The translations under genes were made by a program, and so were the position numbers. A DNA stretch of 64,000 bases. Source: Bolinopsis microptera (lineage: Eukaryota > Ctenophora > Tentaculata > Lobata > Bolinopsidae). The notes beneath the pieces were generated by a model that ran no database searches, was not told where the DNA came from, and worked only from the letters and a program-made list of their open reading frames with translations. The DNA lies in NCBI RefSeq assembly GCF_026151205.1, contig NC_087079.1:6544169-6608168 (forward strand). Direction: 5' to 3'. Positions 24,101 to 36,100 of the stretch are shown piece by piece; position 1 is the first letter of the stretch; the number at the start of each line of letters is the position of its first letter.

Positions 24101-27100
24101 CCCACAAACCAATTAGTCAGTTAATTGATGATGGTATGAAACCAAATTGGGGTACTTGGAGTCAAAATCCCGAATAGAATTGTAAAATCATATTGTCCCA
24201 ATCTCTGTCCCATTTTCAGTTTTTGAAGATGAAATTTCCAGGACCAAAACTTTACAGTTTTGACTGAATTTCTCATCCACAACCAATAAGTAAGTCAACT
24301 GTAGGTGGCATATGACACGATTGAGGTGCTGGAAGTTTGATATCGGTCGGAGGAAGCCCACAGCAGAAAGTTTAACAAAACGAAAAGTTGTATTTTCGAA
24401 AGTCTGTCCCATTTTGAAATATGAAATCTTCTGAACACAAATTTGACGGATTGGATGAAATTTTTGCCCACAAACCAATTAGTCAGTTAATTGATGATGG
24501 TATGAAACCAAATTGGGGTACTTGGAGTCAAAATCCCGAATAGAATTGTAAAATCATACTGTCCCAATCTCTGTCCCATTTTCAGTTTTTGAAGATGAAA
24601 TTTCCAGGACCGAAATTTTACAGTATTGACTGAATTTCTCACCCACAACCAATTATTTAATTATTAAGTCAACTATAGGTGGCATATGACACGATTGAGG
24701 TGCTTGAAGTTTGATTTCGGTAGGAGGAAGCCCACAGCAGAAAGTTTAACAAAACGAAAAGTTGTACTTTCGAAAGTCTGTCCCATTTTCAAATATGAAA
24801 TCTTCTGAACACAAATTTGACAGATTGGATGAAATTTTTGCCCACAAACAACTTAGTCAGTTAATTGATGATGGTATGAAACCAAATTGGGGTACTGGAA
24901 ATCAAATCTGATTGTTAATTAATATAAAAATTATAACCAAGTCATTACTTGTCAGGTGTAACAGTGTAGTGGTATCCAGGTTAGTATCTCGAGCAATCTC
25001 CCTCGATAACAAAGTAACCGGGGCCCTCCTAGCTGGTTACAAGAAACATGTGAAACCTCTTGCTGGTATAATTACTGCTACTGGTATCCCCGCTGTTAGC
25101 TACATGTATGCTGATGGGGACCTCATGGATCAGGTACGGAAATGACTCATTCTGTCTTAATTTGATTAATTTGTGTACACTGTACAGTCACTCTTTCTTA
25201 GTTTCATTTTTTTCTCTTGCAGTGTCGGCCAATATCCTCATTTAAGATAATTGTTCATAGACCAAGTTCATCAAAGAAGATGTTCAAGTCAAGATGATAC
25301 ATGAAATTACTGTTCTCAACAGAAGAGGTACCCCACAGTAGTAACGCTAATAGACACTGAGCAAAACGAAGCAGAGAGTATCATCCGTTATCTGGAGAAA
25401 CAGAACTACAAGTTTGTAGATATCTGGTTCCATGACTTCTCCAGAGAGGTCGCACATCATATCTACGATAAATACTTATCCAAGGTTGGAAGCTGGAGTG
25501 GGAGACCGACTGATTTTCCAGACTGGGCTTTTATTGAGCTCACTTAATATACTTTCGACACTGTTATATAACAAACAATTTGATGCAGTTTTACAAAGAT
25601 TTGAATTCCCCCTTATGTGTTCTTTTCCTGTACGAATGCACCATTATTCCAGCACATTAGAATAATGAAAATGTAATTTTTACAGGTCGGGTGTGGTCGT
25701 ATCAACGAGTTTACCAGTACCTCAGGTATGGAAATCTACAAGATCTTGCCGGAGGTTTACAGCAACAGTACAGGTTAAATTGTTGAAACCTTAACTTGAA
25801 TCACCCAGAATTCGCGTATCAAACGAAATAAAACATATGACGGTTGTTTGGTTAAAACTTATATATATTTCAGTGGGGCCTGCAAAAGTTCAGCTCTTAC
25901 TTTTCAACAACAAGAAATCAGGATACGACTTCCTGAACCTGACAGTTAACCAGTTACAGTGGAATAACACGGTTTTCCTATTCGGTTTCAGCAACGGACG
26001 TGATATCTACCTAGATTATTATCTCAGTGTGATTGATGCAAGTTCAACTGTGACCAACACCTTGGTCTTCATGGGTTCGGACTTCCTCAATGTCAAGCTA
26101 GGAAGTTTCTGGAGGAAGCTCAGCGATCCTAATCTGTTACGTGGAGTCCCGGAGAATTTGCCACTCCTTGATCTGTGAGTTGCTTATCATCAATCATAGT
26201 TCAGCTGTCAGCAGATGAGTTTAAAATACTTTGGACTGATTAGATTTGAACAAGAATCAGGATTCGATGCGAACTGGCGCAACTGTAAGATTACATTTAA
26301 AATCCACATAATGGCATATCATATTATTTTCAGGTACGAGAAGATTCAACAACGAAGGAATTTCAAGACCAGCAAATTCAGTAGCTGGTTGGGACACTCC
26401 ATGACTGCTACTTACCTACTAGCGCAGTCACTAGACATTGTAATCAAACAGAACATTCCTCATTCCTGCCTTTTTCAACTAAGGAATCAGGTCTTCACAG
26501 CAATAACCTCGGGCAATCACACCGTGTCTTTAGAAGGTACAGATTTGAGTGTAGCGTTTGTTAACAGGTCCTACTCGAAGGGGTATGCGGTTAAAGCTCT
26601 TACCGTGACTGGGAACTCTTCTAAATCTACTATAGTAGGTTACTCTTCTCATCTTCAGATCCAACTGGTGAACAAGAGAATCCCTCAGAACCTCAAATCT
26701 ACACCAAAACAACAATCCTGTTCAGAAACCTGCGGACCAGGACAGTTCCGGATATACCTGGACTTGGTAAACTTCCCCTGCTGTTGGAAGTGCGTGATGT
26801 GTGCGGACCACCACTTCAGCAGCCAGTCAAACCAGGACATGTGTCAGGAGTGTCGAACAAACGAGACGAATACCAACGATAACATTGGCTGTCTGCCAAC
26901 AAGTATAGAATACCTGGAGATAACTTCAATCTCTGTTATTCTGGGACTCACGTTCAGTGGGGTTAATCTTGTTGTCATCACCATCATGACGGTTTTGTGT
27001 ATTACTATTTCAAATAACCCGGTCATCAAGGCTGCTGATCCTTCATATCTAGGGGTCTTCCTCTTGGGACTAGTTTTCGGAAACTTCGGGTTGATACTTA

Positions 27101-30100
27101 CCCTTATGAAGCCTTCAGATGGAATTTGCGAAGCGGAATTCATCCTGAACACCACGTTTTTTACCTTGGTTACATCGAGTTTATGCTTGAGAGCGATAAA
27201 AATTTATCAAATTTTTTCGGCGGCAAATGATTTCAGGAAACCAAGATTCCATCGAATTTGCACCAGAAAGGGACAAATGATAATGAACACCATAATCTTG
27301 ATTGTAAACTTAACAATAACAGGATTTGTCCTGAAAGTTGGCAATGTCTGGAAGTTCAATATGGTACAAGAACAGGTTCACACGGAATTCTACGTCATGT
27401 GCACATCAAACAACTGGTTGACATTTCTTCCTTTTATCATTCCAGCATTTCTCTTCCTGCTTACACTTTACTACGCTTTCATCATGAGAAGCTTCCCTCA
27501 TAACTTCCGGGAAACTATCAGTATTTTCGCTGCAACCCTGATCGCCATTTTCTCTTCCGTTATGTTCCTTACAGGATATGAACTGTCCCCTCTAAAAAAC
27601 AAATCAGTGCTGAGAGCAATAATGATTTATATATTAGTTGTGGCGTTAATAGCATCCATTCTGGGACCTAAGTTTGTGGTGCTGGTCCTCCGTTTCAGGA
27701 GTGGTGGAGTGGAAGAGAGAGAGGACGTCAGGGCCACTTTGCGGAAGTACTGTAACAAAATATCTATCAGCGACGGAGGAAACAACGATGGATACCGTCG
27801 ACACAAGGAAGGGATTCTTGGTAATTGAAACGGATCTTTGTTTACTAAATACCAGTTAGTTCTTATGGGCTTTATCTGATGGAGACTGGAGAGGCTCAAT
27901 GACCTAAAATGGAAAAACTTTTGAGTAAGTGGACATTTTAAAAATTGTCATTTTTGGCGTTCAAAATGATATTTAGATTATAGATGAATATTCCCACATC
28001 CAGAAAGCTTTAAATTTCCTCGCACATCAATGTTTCCCCCTAAACGTTTGAAATAATCAGGTCTTCTAAATATCTCTTCTTTGACACAAAAATTTTACCG
28101 AAATCCAATATTTCCTCACAGTTTATCCGCCTATCTACCGTCTTTCAGGATGTGGGTGACCCACATCCACCCACTCACCCGTTATTTGAAATACTGCCCG
28201 TAATTTCGAAATTTTCTTGAAGACATTTACATATATATATTTTTATAAATATAAATATTTTGTCTCCGTAAAGTATTTATATCCATAATATATTATTTGT
28301 GAATCTTTTTGTATTAATCAAACTTCAGAACGTCATGCAGGTTACAACTTTAAAAAATACAAAAAAACCTGACGTCATAAAAAATGGAAGGTGTCAGAAA
28401 TTATCCCTTTTCTGTGCGCATCTTTCAGTTGTTTCTTTGATTTTATGATTATTTTGTCTCCGTAAAGTATTTAAAGCCATAATATATTATTTGTGAATCT
28501 TTTTGTATTATTTAACTTCAGAACGTCAGATCATGGTTGCAACTTTAAACAAAAAAGACCTGAGATCATAAAAAATGGAAGGTGTCACGCACTTAAAAGC
28601 ACCACTGCAGCAGAAATTATCCCTTTTCTGTGCGCATCTTTAAGTTCAGTGTCTCTTTGACTAAAACTGTCTTTTAACAAACTAACAATGATTGTAACAG
28701 TAGCAACCATCCTCTTTATAATCGTGAACGGTGAAGAGGGGAACTACAGCTGTTATAAACATGACGTTGTCATTAAGTCGGAGCCCTTTCTGCAGTTTAT
28801 TGTAACCCCCGGAAACGAATGCCACGAATACTGCAAGTATGAAGCCGAATGTGAGACCTTCTCCTTCAACCTAGATTGGCTATCCGAATGTTTTTTATAC
28901 CGAGAAAATGAGAGCAACCTAATTTACGAAACCAACAATGCGTCACATTTTATGATCGGAATAAAAGACTGTAATCAGACTGATAATGTTGAATGGTCCG
29001 ATATAAACATGGAGGGACAGTATAATCCAACACAATCCTTCAAGATGGGCCAGGAGGATGCCGTTATTTTTAAGAGGACTGATATAAAGATGTGTGCTGA
29101 GGTGAACTACACAGAAACCAAAAGTTCCTCGTCCCTGGGATATCAGTTGTTTTTCAGTCCAGTCTGTGAGAGAGCTCCGCAATGGAAAATGATCCCTTCT
29201 TATCTGGACAAAGTTTTGGGATGTGACGTGGTCACGGTGAAGGCAAAGTTTGGAGACATGTCTGGAGACATGTGTCTCTCGGCTGTGACCCTAGATGTGA
29301 GCGTGTCCCGAACAAATTCCCCTACAGCTACATTACAGTCCTGTAAAAATGCAAATCACTATCTCCTGCTGTGTCCGGAGAGGGGTGCTTGCGCTTGGTC
29401 ACTCTACCAGCATCTTCCTGTCTTTAGACCTATCATTATTCCCCTCCATACTTCCGACAACTGGTTCAACAGAGTTCCAATGTCCCTCCTCGATCTTGTG
29501 ACTGGCAATAAGCTCAAAACGCTACAAAATATCCCATGCAAGAATGTCAGTGTAAGAGATGGGAGGATTCTGCTTGAAGAGACGGTACCATTTTTCCTAC
29601 CCGGAGAAACCATCACAGTTTCTTGTAACAAAGGTTTTGGAATGCAGATCACCCAAGGTGTATTTCGTCAGGAATTCACCACAACATGCTCTGCATCTAG
29701 GAGACCGGTAGTGTGCTCAAAACTTCCAGAAGGTGTAGCTTTGCCAAGAGCAAAGAATTGTTCCAGTACGTTACAGATTGATTCAAGTAGCTCTAAAAGT
29801 TTTATGACCGTGAAATTTTTGGTGCTTCTAACCTTTCTTTCCTATTTTTTGATGAGTCCATGATAAAAGAGGTAAATAACATTATGACAGGAGGTTTGCT
29901 TAGTAATTTGGACTGCTTTTTTTGTAAAACACTCTAACATTTTCTGGAAGATTATATTTTTGATACGTTTGAGTAAATTGTTGTTTTGTTTTTAAATATT
30001 TTTCTTAAAGTCTTAATATAGTTTTGGTACGTTTAAGGTGGCTGGTGGGCCCATGCTTGTACAGGAGTTGCATCTGCACTCGATATCTGTGTTTTGGTGA

Positions 30101-33100
30101 TTTGATTACATACATTTTAAGTATTTTGCATAGTAAACTAGCTTGCAAATCCACAATTTCTCTCAAGGTATATTTTGTAGTTTATTCCATTGTGTAATTT
30201 GTATGTAATTGATTGATTTAAAAGATTTCAATAAAAAATGTATTTAATTGTTGTTTTATTTAATACTTCTCTTGATACAATTCTTAATAGAGCTATTCTC
30301 GTAAGAATGGCGCAATGCGCATGCTGAACTTTGCGTTACTGGCACTTGACCGAGGCCATACAAGGAGGCGGGCCACAGTACTCTACAAACTGTATCTAAA
30401 TACTGCATGCTGTGGACATGTGGAAAAATACCTCAATTTAATGTAATACAGTTGTACTTTACAATCCACGTACATTATACACACCCACCCCAAAAACCCC
30501 ACCTGCTGTTATTATAAAGTGCTTGTCACTATATAGTGCGATTACCCCCTCCCCACTGTAAGCAACTCACATCGGCAATGCGGGGGTCAATAAGGAGGTA
30601 GTTGAAGAAGCACTTCATAGTACCCTGCCTGTACCGCCTCCCTACTACTGGGGTCTGGAACTCCTCCACCATTTCCCGCTCAGCTTCACTCCAGTCTACT
30701 TGGGGCTGACCTGAGTGGTATTGTTAGTGCCATATTCACTATTCAGTGTATCAGAAGCTTCTTATCAGACCCTCAAATAATGGCTCAAAAGATAGCCTTG
30801 GAAAATTGTTAATCTAGGGTAAGAAAAGGAAAGTTTCAGTTTGCGATTTCAATATGTTTTAAATGTATAAACATTAAACTACAGGAAGATAAACTTTATA
30901 ACCATCCTTGGTATTACCTTGCAAACAAGATATAAGCTCCCTAGGATAGCCATCTAAACTGTTATCAAGTTCAGGGAGGGGTTTAGTGTCCAGCTTAACC
31001 AAGTATTGTTCATAAACCACTCCTGCAAAGTAACAGGTATTTTAAGTGAAATTAATCGTGCAAAATTCAGAAACGTTTTTCGTATTGTATTGTATTTTTG
31101 GTGCGGCCGGCATGAACAACACTTTCCTACAGACAGGAAAAGTAGGAAGCTGTGTTATGTAACATGAGAAACCTTGCATACTAAGTGTGTGTCAACATTG
31201 TACACTTATTCAACTCTAATCTTGATCTACATAATATAATAATCATGTTAAATATGTTTCGGTGTATTTTTAAATATTGAACTCCTAACGTGTTGTCTCA
31301 GATATGGCTCCCACGAGGGCGCCCTTGGAGATCAAAAGTGTTCTCAACTCTTTGTCTGACAAGTCTCTGATCCAGTTTGGAACTATTATAGTGGGGCTGT
31401 TTGGAGGTTGAGTCTCGTTAGCTGCTGTAATCATGGACCAGTCATGCCACGAGCAGACTGTCTGAGGTGAAAACGAAATTAGGGGAACGGGTTTAGAATT
31501 TACTGCCCTATGTACAATACATTTTCAAGCAAGTTGTATTGAATCAAGTTTGTTAGATTTTTTTCATTTGAGAACAATTGTTGTTATTTTGATTTATTGG
31601 ATACATTTCACATATTGATAAAACACATGATAATACCGCTCGCGCGTTTTTAATGCGCGTTCCTAAGGACTGTCGATTTCAGCTTTTTAACAAATAATTA
31701 TCATTTGTCGCAATCGCCGACTCCGGATTTCATGGATAAATGGGCGGGAATTTCGACGCTCGTTGAGAGTTTTTAGCTGTTGACAAGTTACAACAAGTAA
31801 ATAAGTTGGTTAGCTACCTGGTTTTCTTCATCTTCTGTCATGTAGGTGGAACCTTTATATTCGTTATGAACCAACTTGTCTGCCCTGGATTAACAAACAG
31901 TTATGAAATAAGTTCAAACTAACGTGTTTAAGTGTAGTCATGGCGATGGTACCACTGCTCGCGTTTTGGAGAGAGGGATTCATTAGATTATGGCAAATTT
32001 ATAAGCAACGTTGAAATAGTTTCCACCAAATTATCTTACCGTAAATCAGAGGGAAAAGCCATCTTGTTTGCTGTACATTCCTGCGGAAAGAAATTGGTCA
32101 GGGTTTAAAAAGAACCACAAATTAAATGTTCCAAATAAAGCATTTTTCTTGACATGTTTCCATTCCGTTCTAACTAAAAACTGAGAGTGTATCATAAACA
32201 CGTTCAGTGGTTCTATGCCAATTGATTAATGATCTACTCATATTTTTGAACCCTGTATAATGTATGTATTTCCTACTACGAACACCCGCATCCGTATAAA
32301 GTACGGTAGAATTATGCAGTTATACACAAGAAGTTTATGTGAGTTCAAGAGTCTCCATTTTCAGTTTAGGGTATCACGTAATTTACCAATATGTAATTAC
32401 TTTAATTAGCATGCCATGGTAATTTTACCATGTTGGTTGACCTCTAGTCTCTACAGTATGCGAGAGAGCGAGAGAGAGTCATAATTCCGAGGCGTTATGT
32501 TACCAATAATTTTTGCCCGGTACATTTTTATGGTTTCGGGAGTAGAGATCAAGCAGAGATAAAGGATCTGTATTGATTATCAAGTTCTCAGACGTTAAAA
32601 TCCATTCCTATTTCAATATACCACTTCCATACCCCCTCTCCCAAGGCAGGGCACTGCAGCAGGGTACACAGCAGGGAACTGCAGCAAGGTACTACAGCAG
32701 GGAACTGCAGCAGGGTACTACAGCAGGGCACTGCAGCAAGGTACTACAGCAGGGCACTGCAGCAGGGTACTACAGCAGGGCACTACAGCAAGGTACTACA
32801 GCAGGGAACTGCAGCAGGGTACTACAGGCAGCAGGGTACTACAGCAGGGCACTACAGCAAGGTACTACAGCAGGGAACTGCAGCAGGGTACTACAGCAGG
32901 GTACTGCAGCGTGCCATTTAAACGATTGGCGATTTTCCAGCTCAATAAATCTGCGGAAACGCTAACAGAAATATCACCTGAATAACAAGGTTTGTGATAG
33001 TATCTATCTCGTCATTTTCTGTTGAATCTGTCGCTGATTTGTACAGTTCTAAATCGTCACCATCATCTAGTGTTTCATCCAACAGTTCTGATGGTGAAAT

Positions 33101-36100
33101 AGAGGATTAAATAACAACTTCAATAGTGGGGATTTCACAATCAAACATAACTAATGTTAAAGATAGCAATTGTACTCACGATACCCATATATTACTAATA
33201 CTGGAATGTGAGCTGGTATCGCAATTGTTTAAAAAATACATTGCAGTCATACTAAAGATCTGTTACAGCCAAACAGAAATCAGCTTCATGATAAAATAAA
33301 ACACAAAACAATAACCGTGGATAGCAGAAGCGTAGGCCGGATCATAGCTGGGACAAAACATGCAGCGTTTATCTCGACAATCTGTCACTCTCCGAATGTC
33401 ATGAACCTCTCCTGCAACTTGTAACATTTCACCTCCCTCCTCCTCGTGCACACAGATTTCACCTTCTTTTACGGTATTAACATTTTCCTTTTTTTCATTT
33501 ACACAGTATTCACCTTCGTTCATGGTATTAACATTTTCCTTTTCTTCATTCACATTGCATTCACCTTCGTTTAGCGTATAAACGTTAACTTTTTGAACTG
33601 CAGTCACAGGGGCATCTTTATCGTGAAATGATTTTAAGTCAGCTGATTTATCAAAAGTGCGAGTTTCTCCTTTAGCAAAGTTAAGATTCGAGTCATTTTC
33701 ATAACATATGTCACTGAAAAACTTTCCCTTTGGTGTCAAAACCAAGTTTTTATCAGGTATTTTGATAGGTGTTCGAAGTAAAGAGGCTGGACCAGGATTT
33801 GTTACGTTATTAGCGGGGGGTATCTGGGGAAGGATATAGGTGCTGTTGGTTGAGGTGCTCTTTGTTTGAGGTTGTGGGCTGGCTGTTTTATCCGAATCTA
33901 AAGAATGTTATATCTGTTAGTTTCGAAGTTTTAGGTTTGAGCAGCTCTCCGAAATAGTGTTACTCTTCATACAATTCATTATTCAATCAGATTTTCATGA
34001 AATATTGGAACGTTTAAAGGATGAGGGGACCTTAGAATTTACTTCCAAATATTCGCGTTTAAGTCCTGTGAAAGTGTGTAGAATCAAAAAATACGCCGGA
34101 CTGTGAAATCGATAATTCGTGCAATATCACGCCGCGCTCCTATTGGCTGATAGCAATTTTGGGCTGTGACATCACTTATGTGTTAAGACCAACGTGCGCG
34201 CGCACCCTTTGCTCGTGTCAACATTTTGTTCTGTTCTGTTTTAATTACGTCGTGTTACCTTTGGCGTTTGCGAGAGCGGTATCTTTGGTTGCACTGAATT
34301 AGTCTAAGTTACGAATAATTCTCTTTAATAATAATAGTTAAATGTAACTCGGAAAGGCTTTCTTGTAGTTGAAGTAGGTATTTCTATTTATAAATAGCTA
34401 AGATAAGTAGCATCTGCTAACTAAACCACAAACTGCTACTTTGTTTTGACTTGTTTGAAACCCAATATGGACACAATTAAAAAGAATGTATGATGTAGTA
34501 GAAGACATTTTACTAGCTGGCCCTTGGCGCCTCTAGTCCTATCTGAGTACGCACGTGCGGTTTGACACTGCGCGTGTACCGGCCTTTAGTTGTACACTCA
34601 TTTATAATTTACCGTTTTAGTTTGCTGTGACTTGAGTGTAAAGCGTAACGAATGTGGATGTGTTCGTCTGCTATGCTTGGTATAATATTGCTTGGTGTAA
34701 TAGTTGCAAATCTTGCTTACGTTATAAGTAGTGTCACATAGTGAGTTAGAACTTAAAAGCTTGGTGCTTGTCCAACTGGAATGAAGACATGCATTTCATA
34801 CCTACCCGATCCATTTTTATTAGGACCGTGTTGTGTTGATATGACATGTTGATATATCAACTGTGGTACGAAACAGGGAGTTGCTAGGTGTTACGTTGGG
34901 AGCTATAAATATACATAATTTACATGCCTTTCTGTGTGACTTCAATCTTATTCCAGGTGTATCTCGGCTCATGGTTATCGTAGGGTGATAATTCTTTTTT
35001 CAACCGGTCATAAAAAGTCTCTTCTCCATTGGTTATAGGCCCGTTAGTATCGTAAATTGTTAATTTATTCTTAATTAGTAATTTAGTCGGCCCGCACGCT
35101 CATTTTACCTGTATTTCTATATGCGCGGATCAGAGCAACTCACATAATTGACGTCACAGGTTCAAATTGTTTTGGCTCGCGAATGAAATACAACTTTGCG
35201 GATTTCACTAAAGTGGTTTATACGATTAATGTAATAAAAGGATTTGCACGAGAAAAAAACTTTTTCTAAGGTCCCCTCATCCTTTAAAAGTTGATAAAAC
35301 CAAGTCATACAACAGAGTAGCCTAAAAAACTACTAATTATAAAATATATCTTCAAGAATAAAGTGTTCTATACTTCTATTACACTAACTTACTAAGATAT
35401 ACACAAATACAGAAACATTTGGACTATGTAACAGCACTCACCCTCAGATAATGTTAATGTAAGTGTATCAGTCAGCTTGTTAACTTGTTCAGTCGGGAAT
35501 CTCTCGGCATTAAGCCTCCTCTTGGGACTGCCTTGGTGTTCATTAGAATAATAAGATAAAATAATTGTTTTGAAAGAATATTGAAGTATAACTTTTCTCA
35601 GCATAATGTTATCTTAATGAATAAATTGTATTTGTATGTCATAAAGTGAAACTTAAAGTGAAACTTAAAGTAAAACTTAAAGTGAAACTTAAAGTGAAAC
35701 TTAAAATAAAACTTAAAGTGAAACTTAATCTATGTAATATATACCTGGCCTTAAAGAGGAATCATTTTGTGATCTGTTGTCTTGAAAAACAGGTTTTACA
35801 CTTTGCACTGAAAGTATCATGTGAGTTTTAAGTAAGATCCGAAATGTGGAAAAAAATCATATCATATGATATTGATAGTCAGTGAACAGGCATGGCTCCA
35901 GCTCAAAATCTTTGATGTTTTTTCAAAACATTTTCAAAATTCAGCTTTCAATTTCCGTGACCCAAATTTCACTGTTTTGACTGAATTTTTGTTGAATGAC
36001 CGTCTTACAGGGTCACTGAGGATGGCAGAAGACACGATTGAGATACTCAAAGTTCTATTCCCAAAGAAAGCTTTGATAAACGGAAAATCATCAGAATATA

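Noticed and set aside
32573-32965. 130-codon plus-strand frame.
   Set aside because: Produced by the 15-bp minisatellite (period divisible by three keeps it open).
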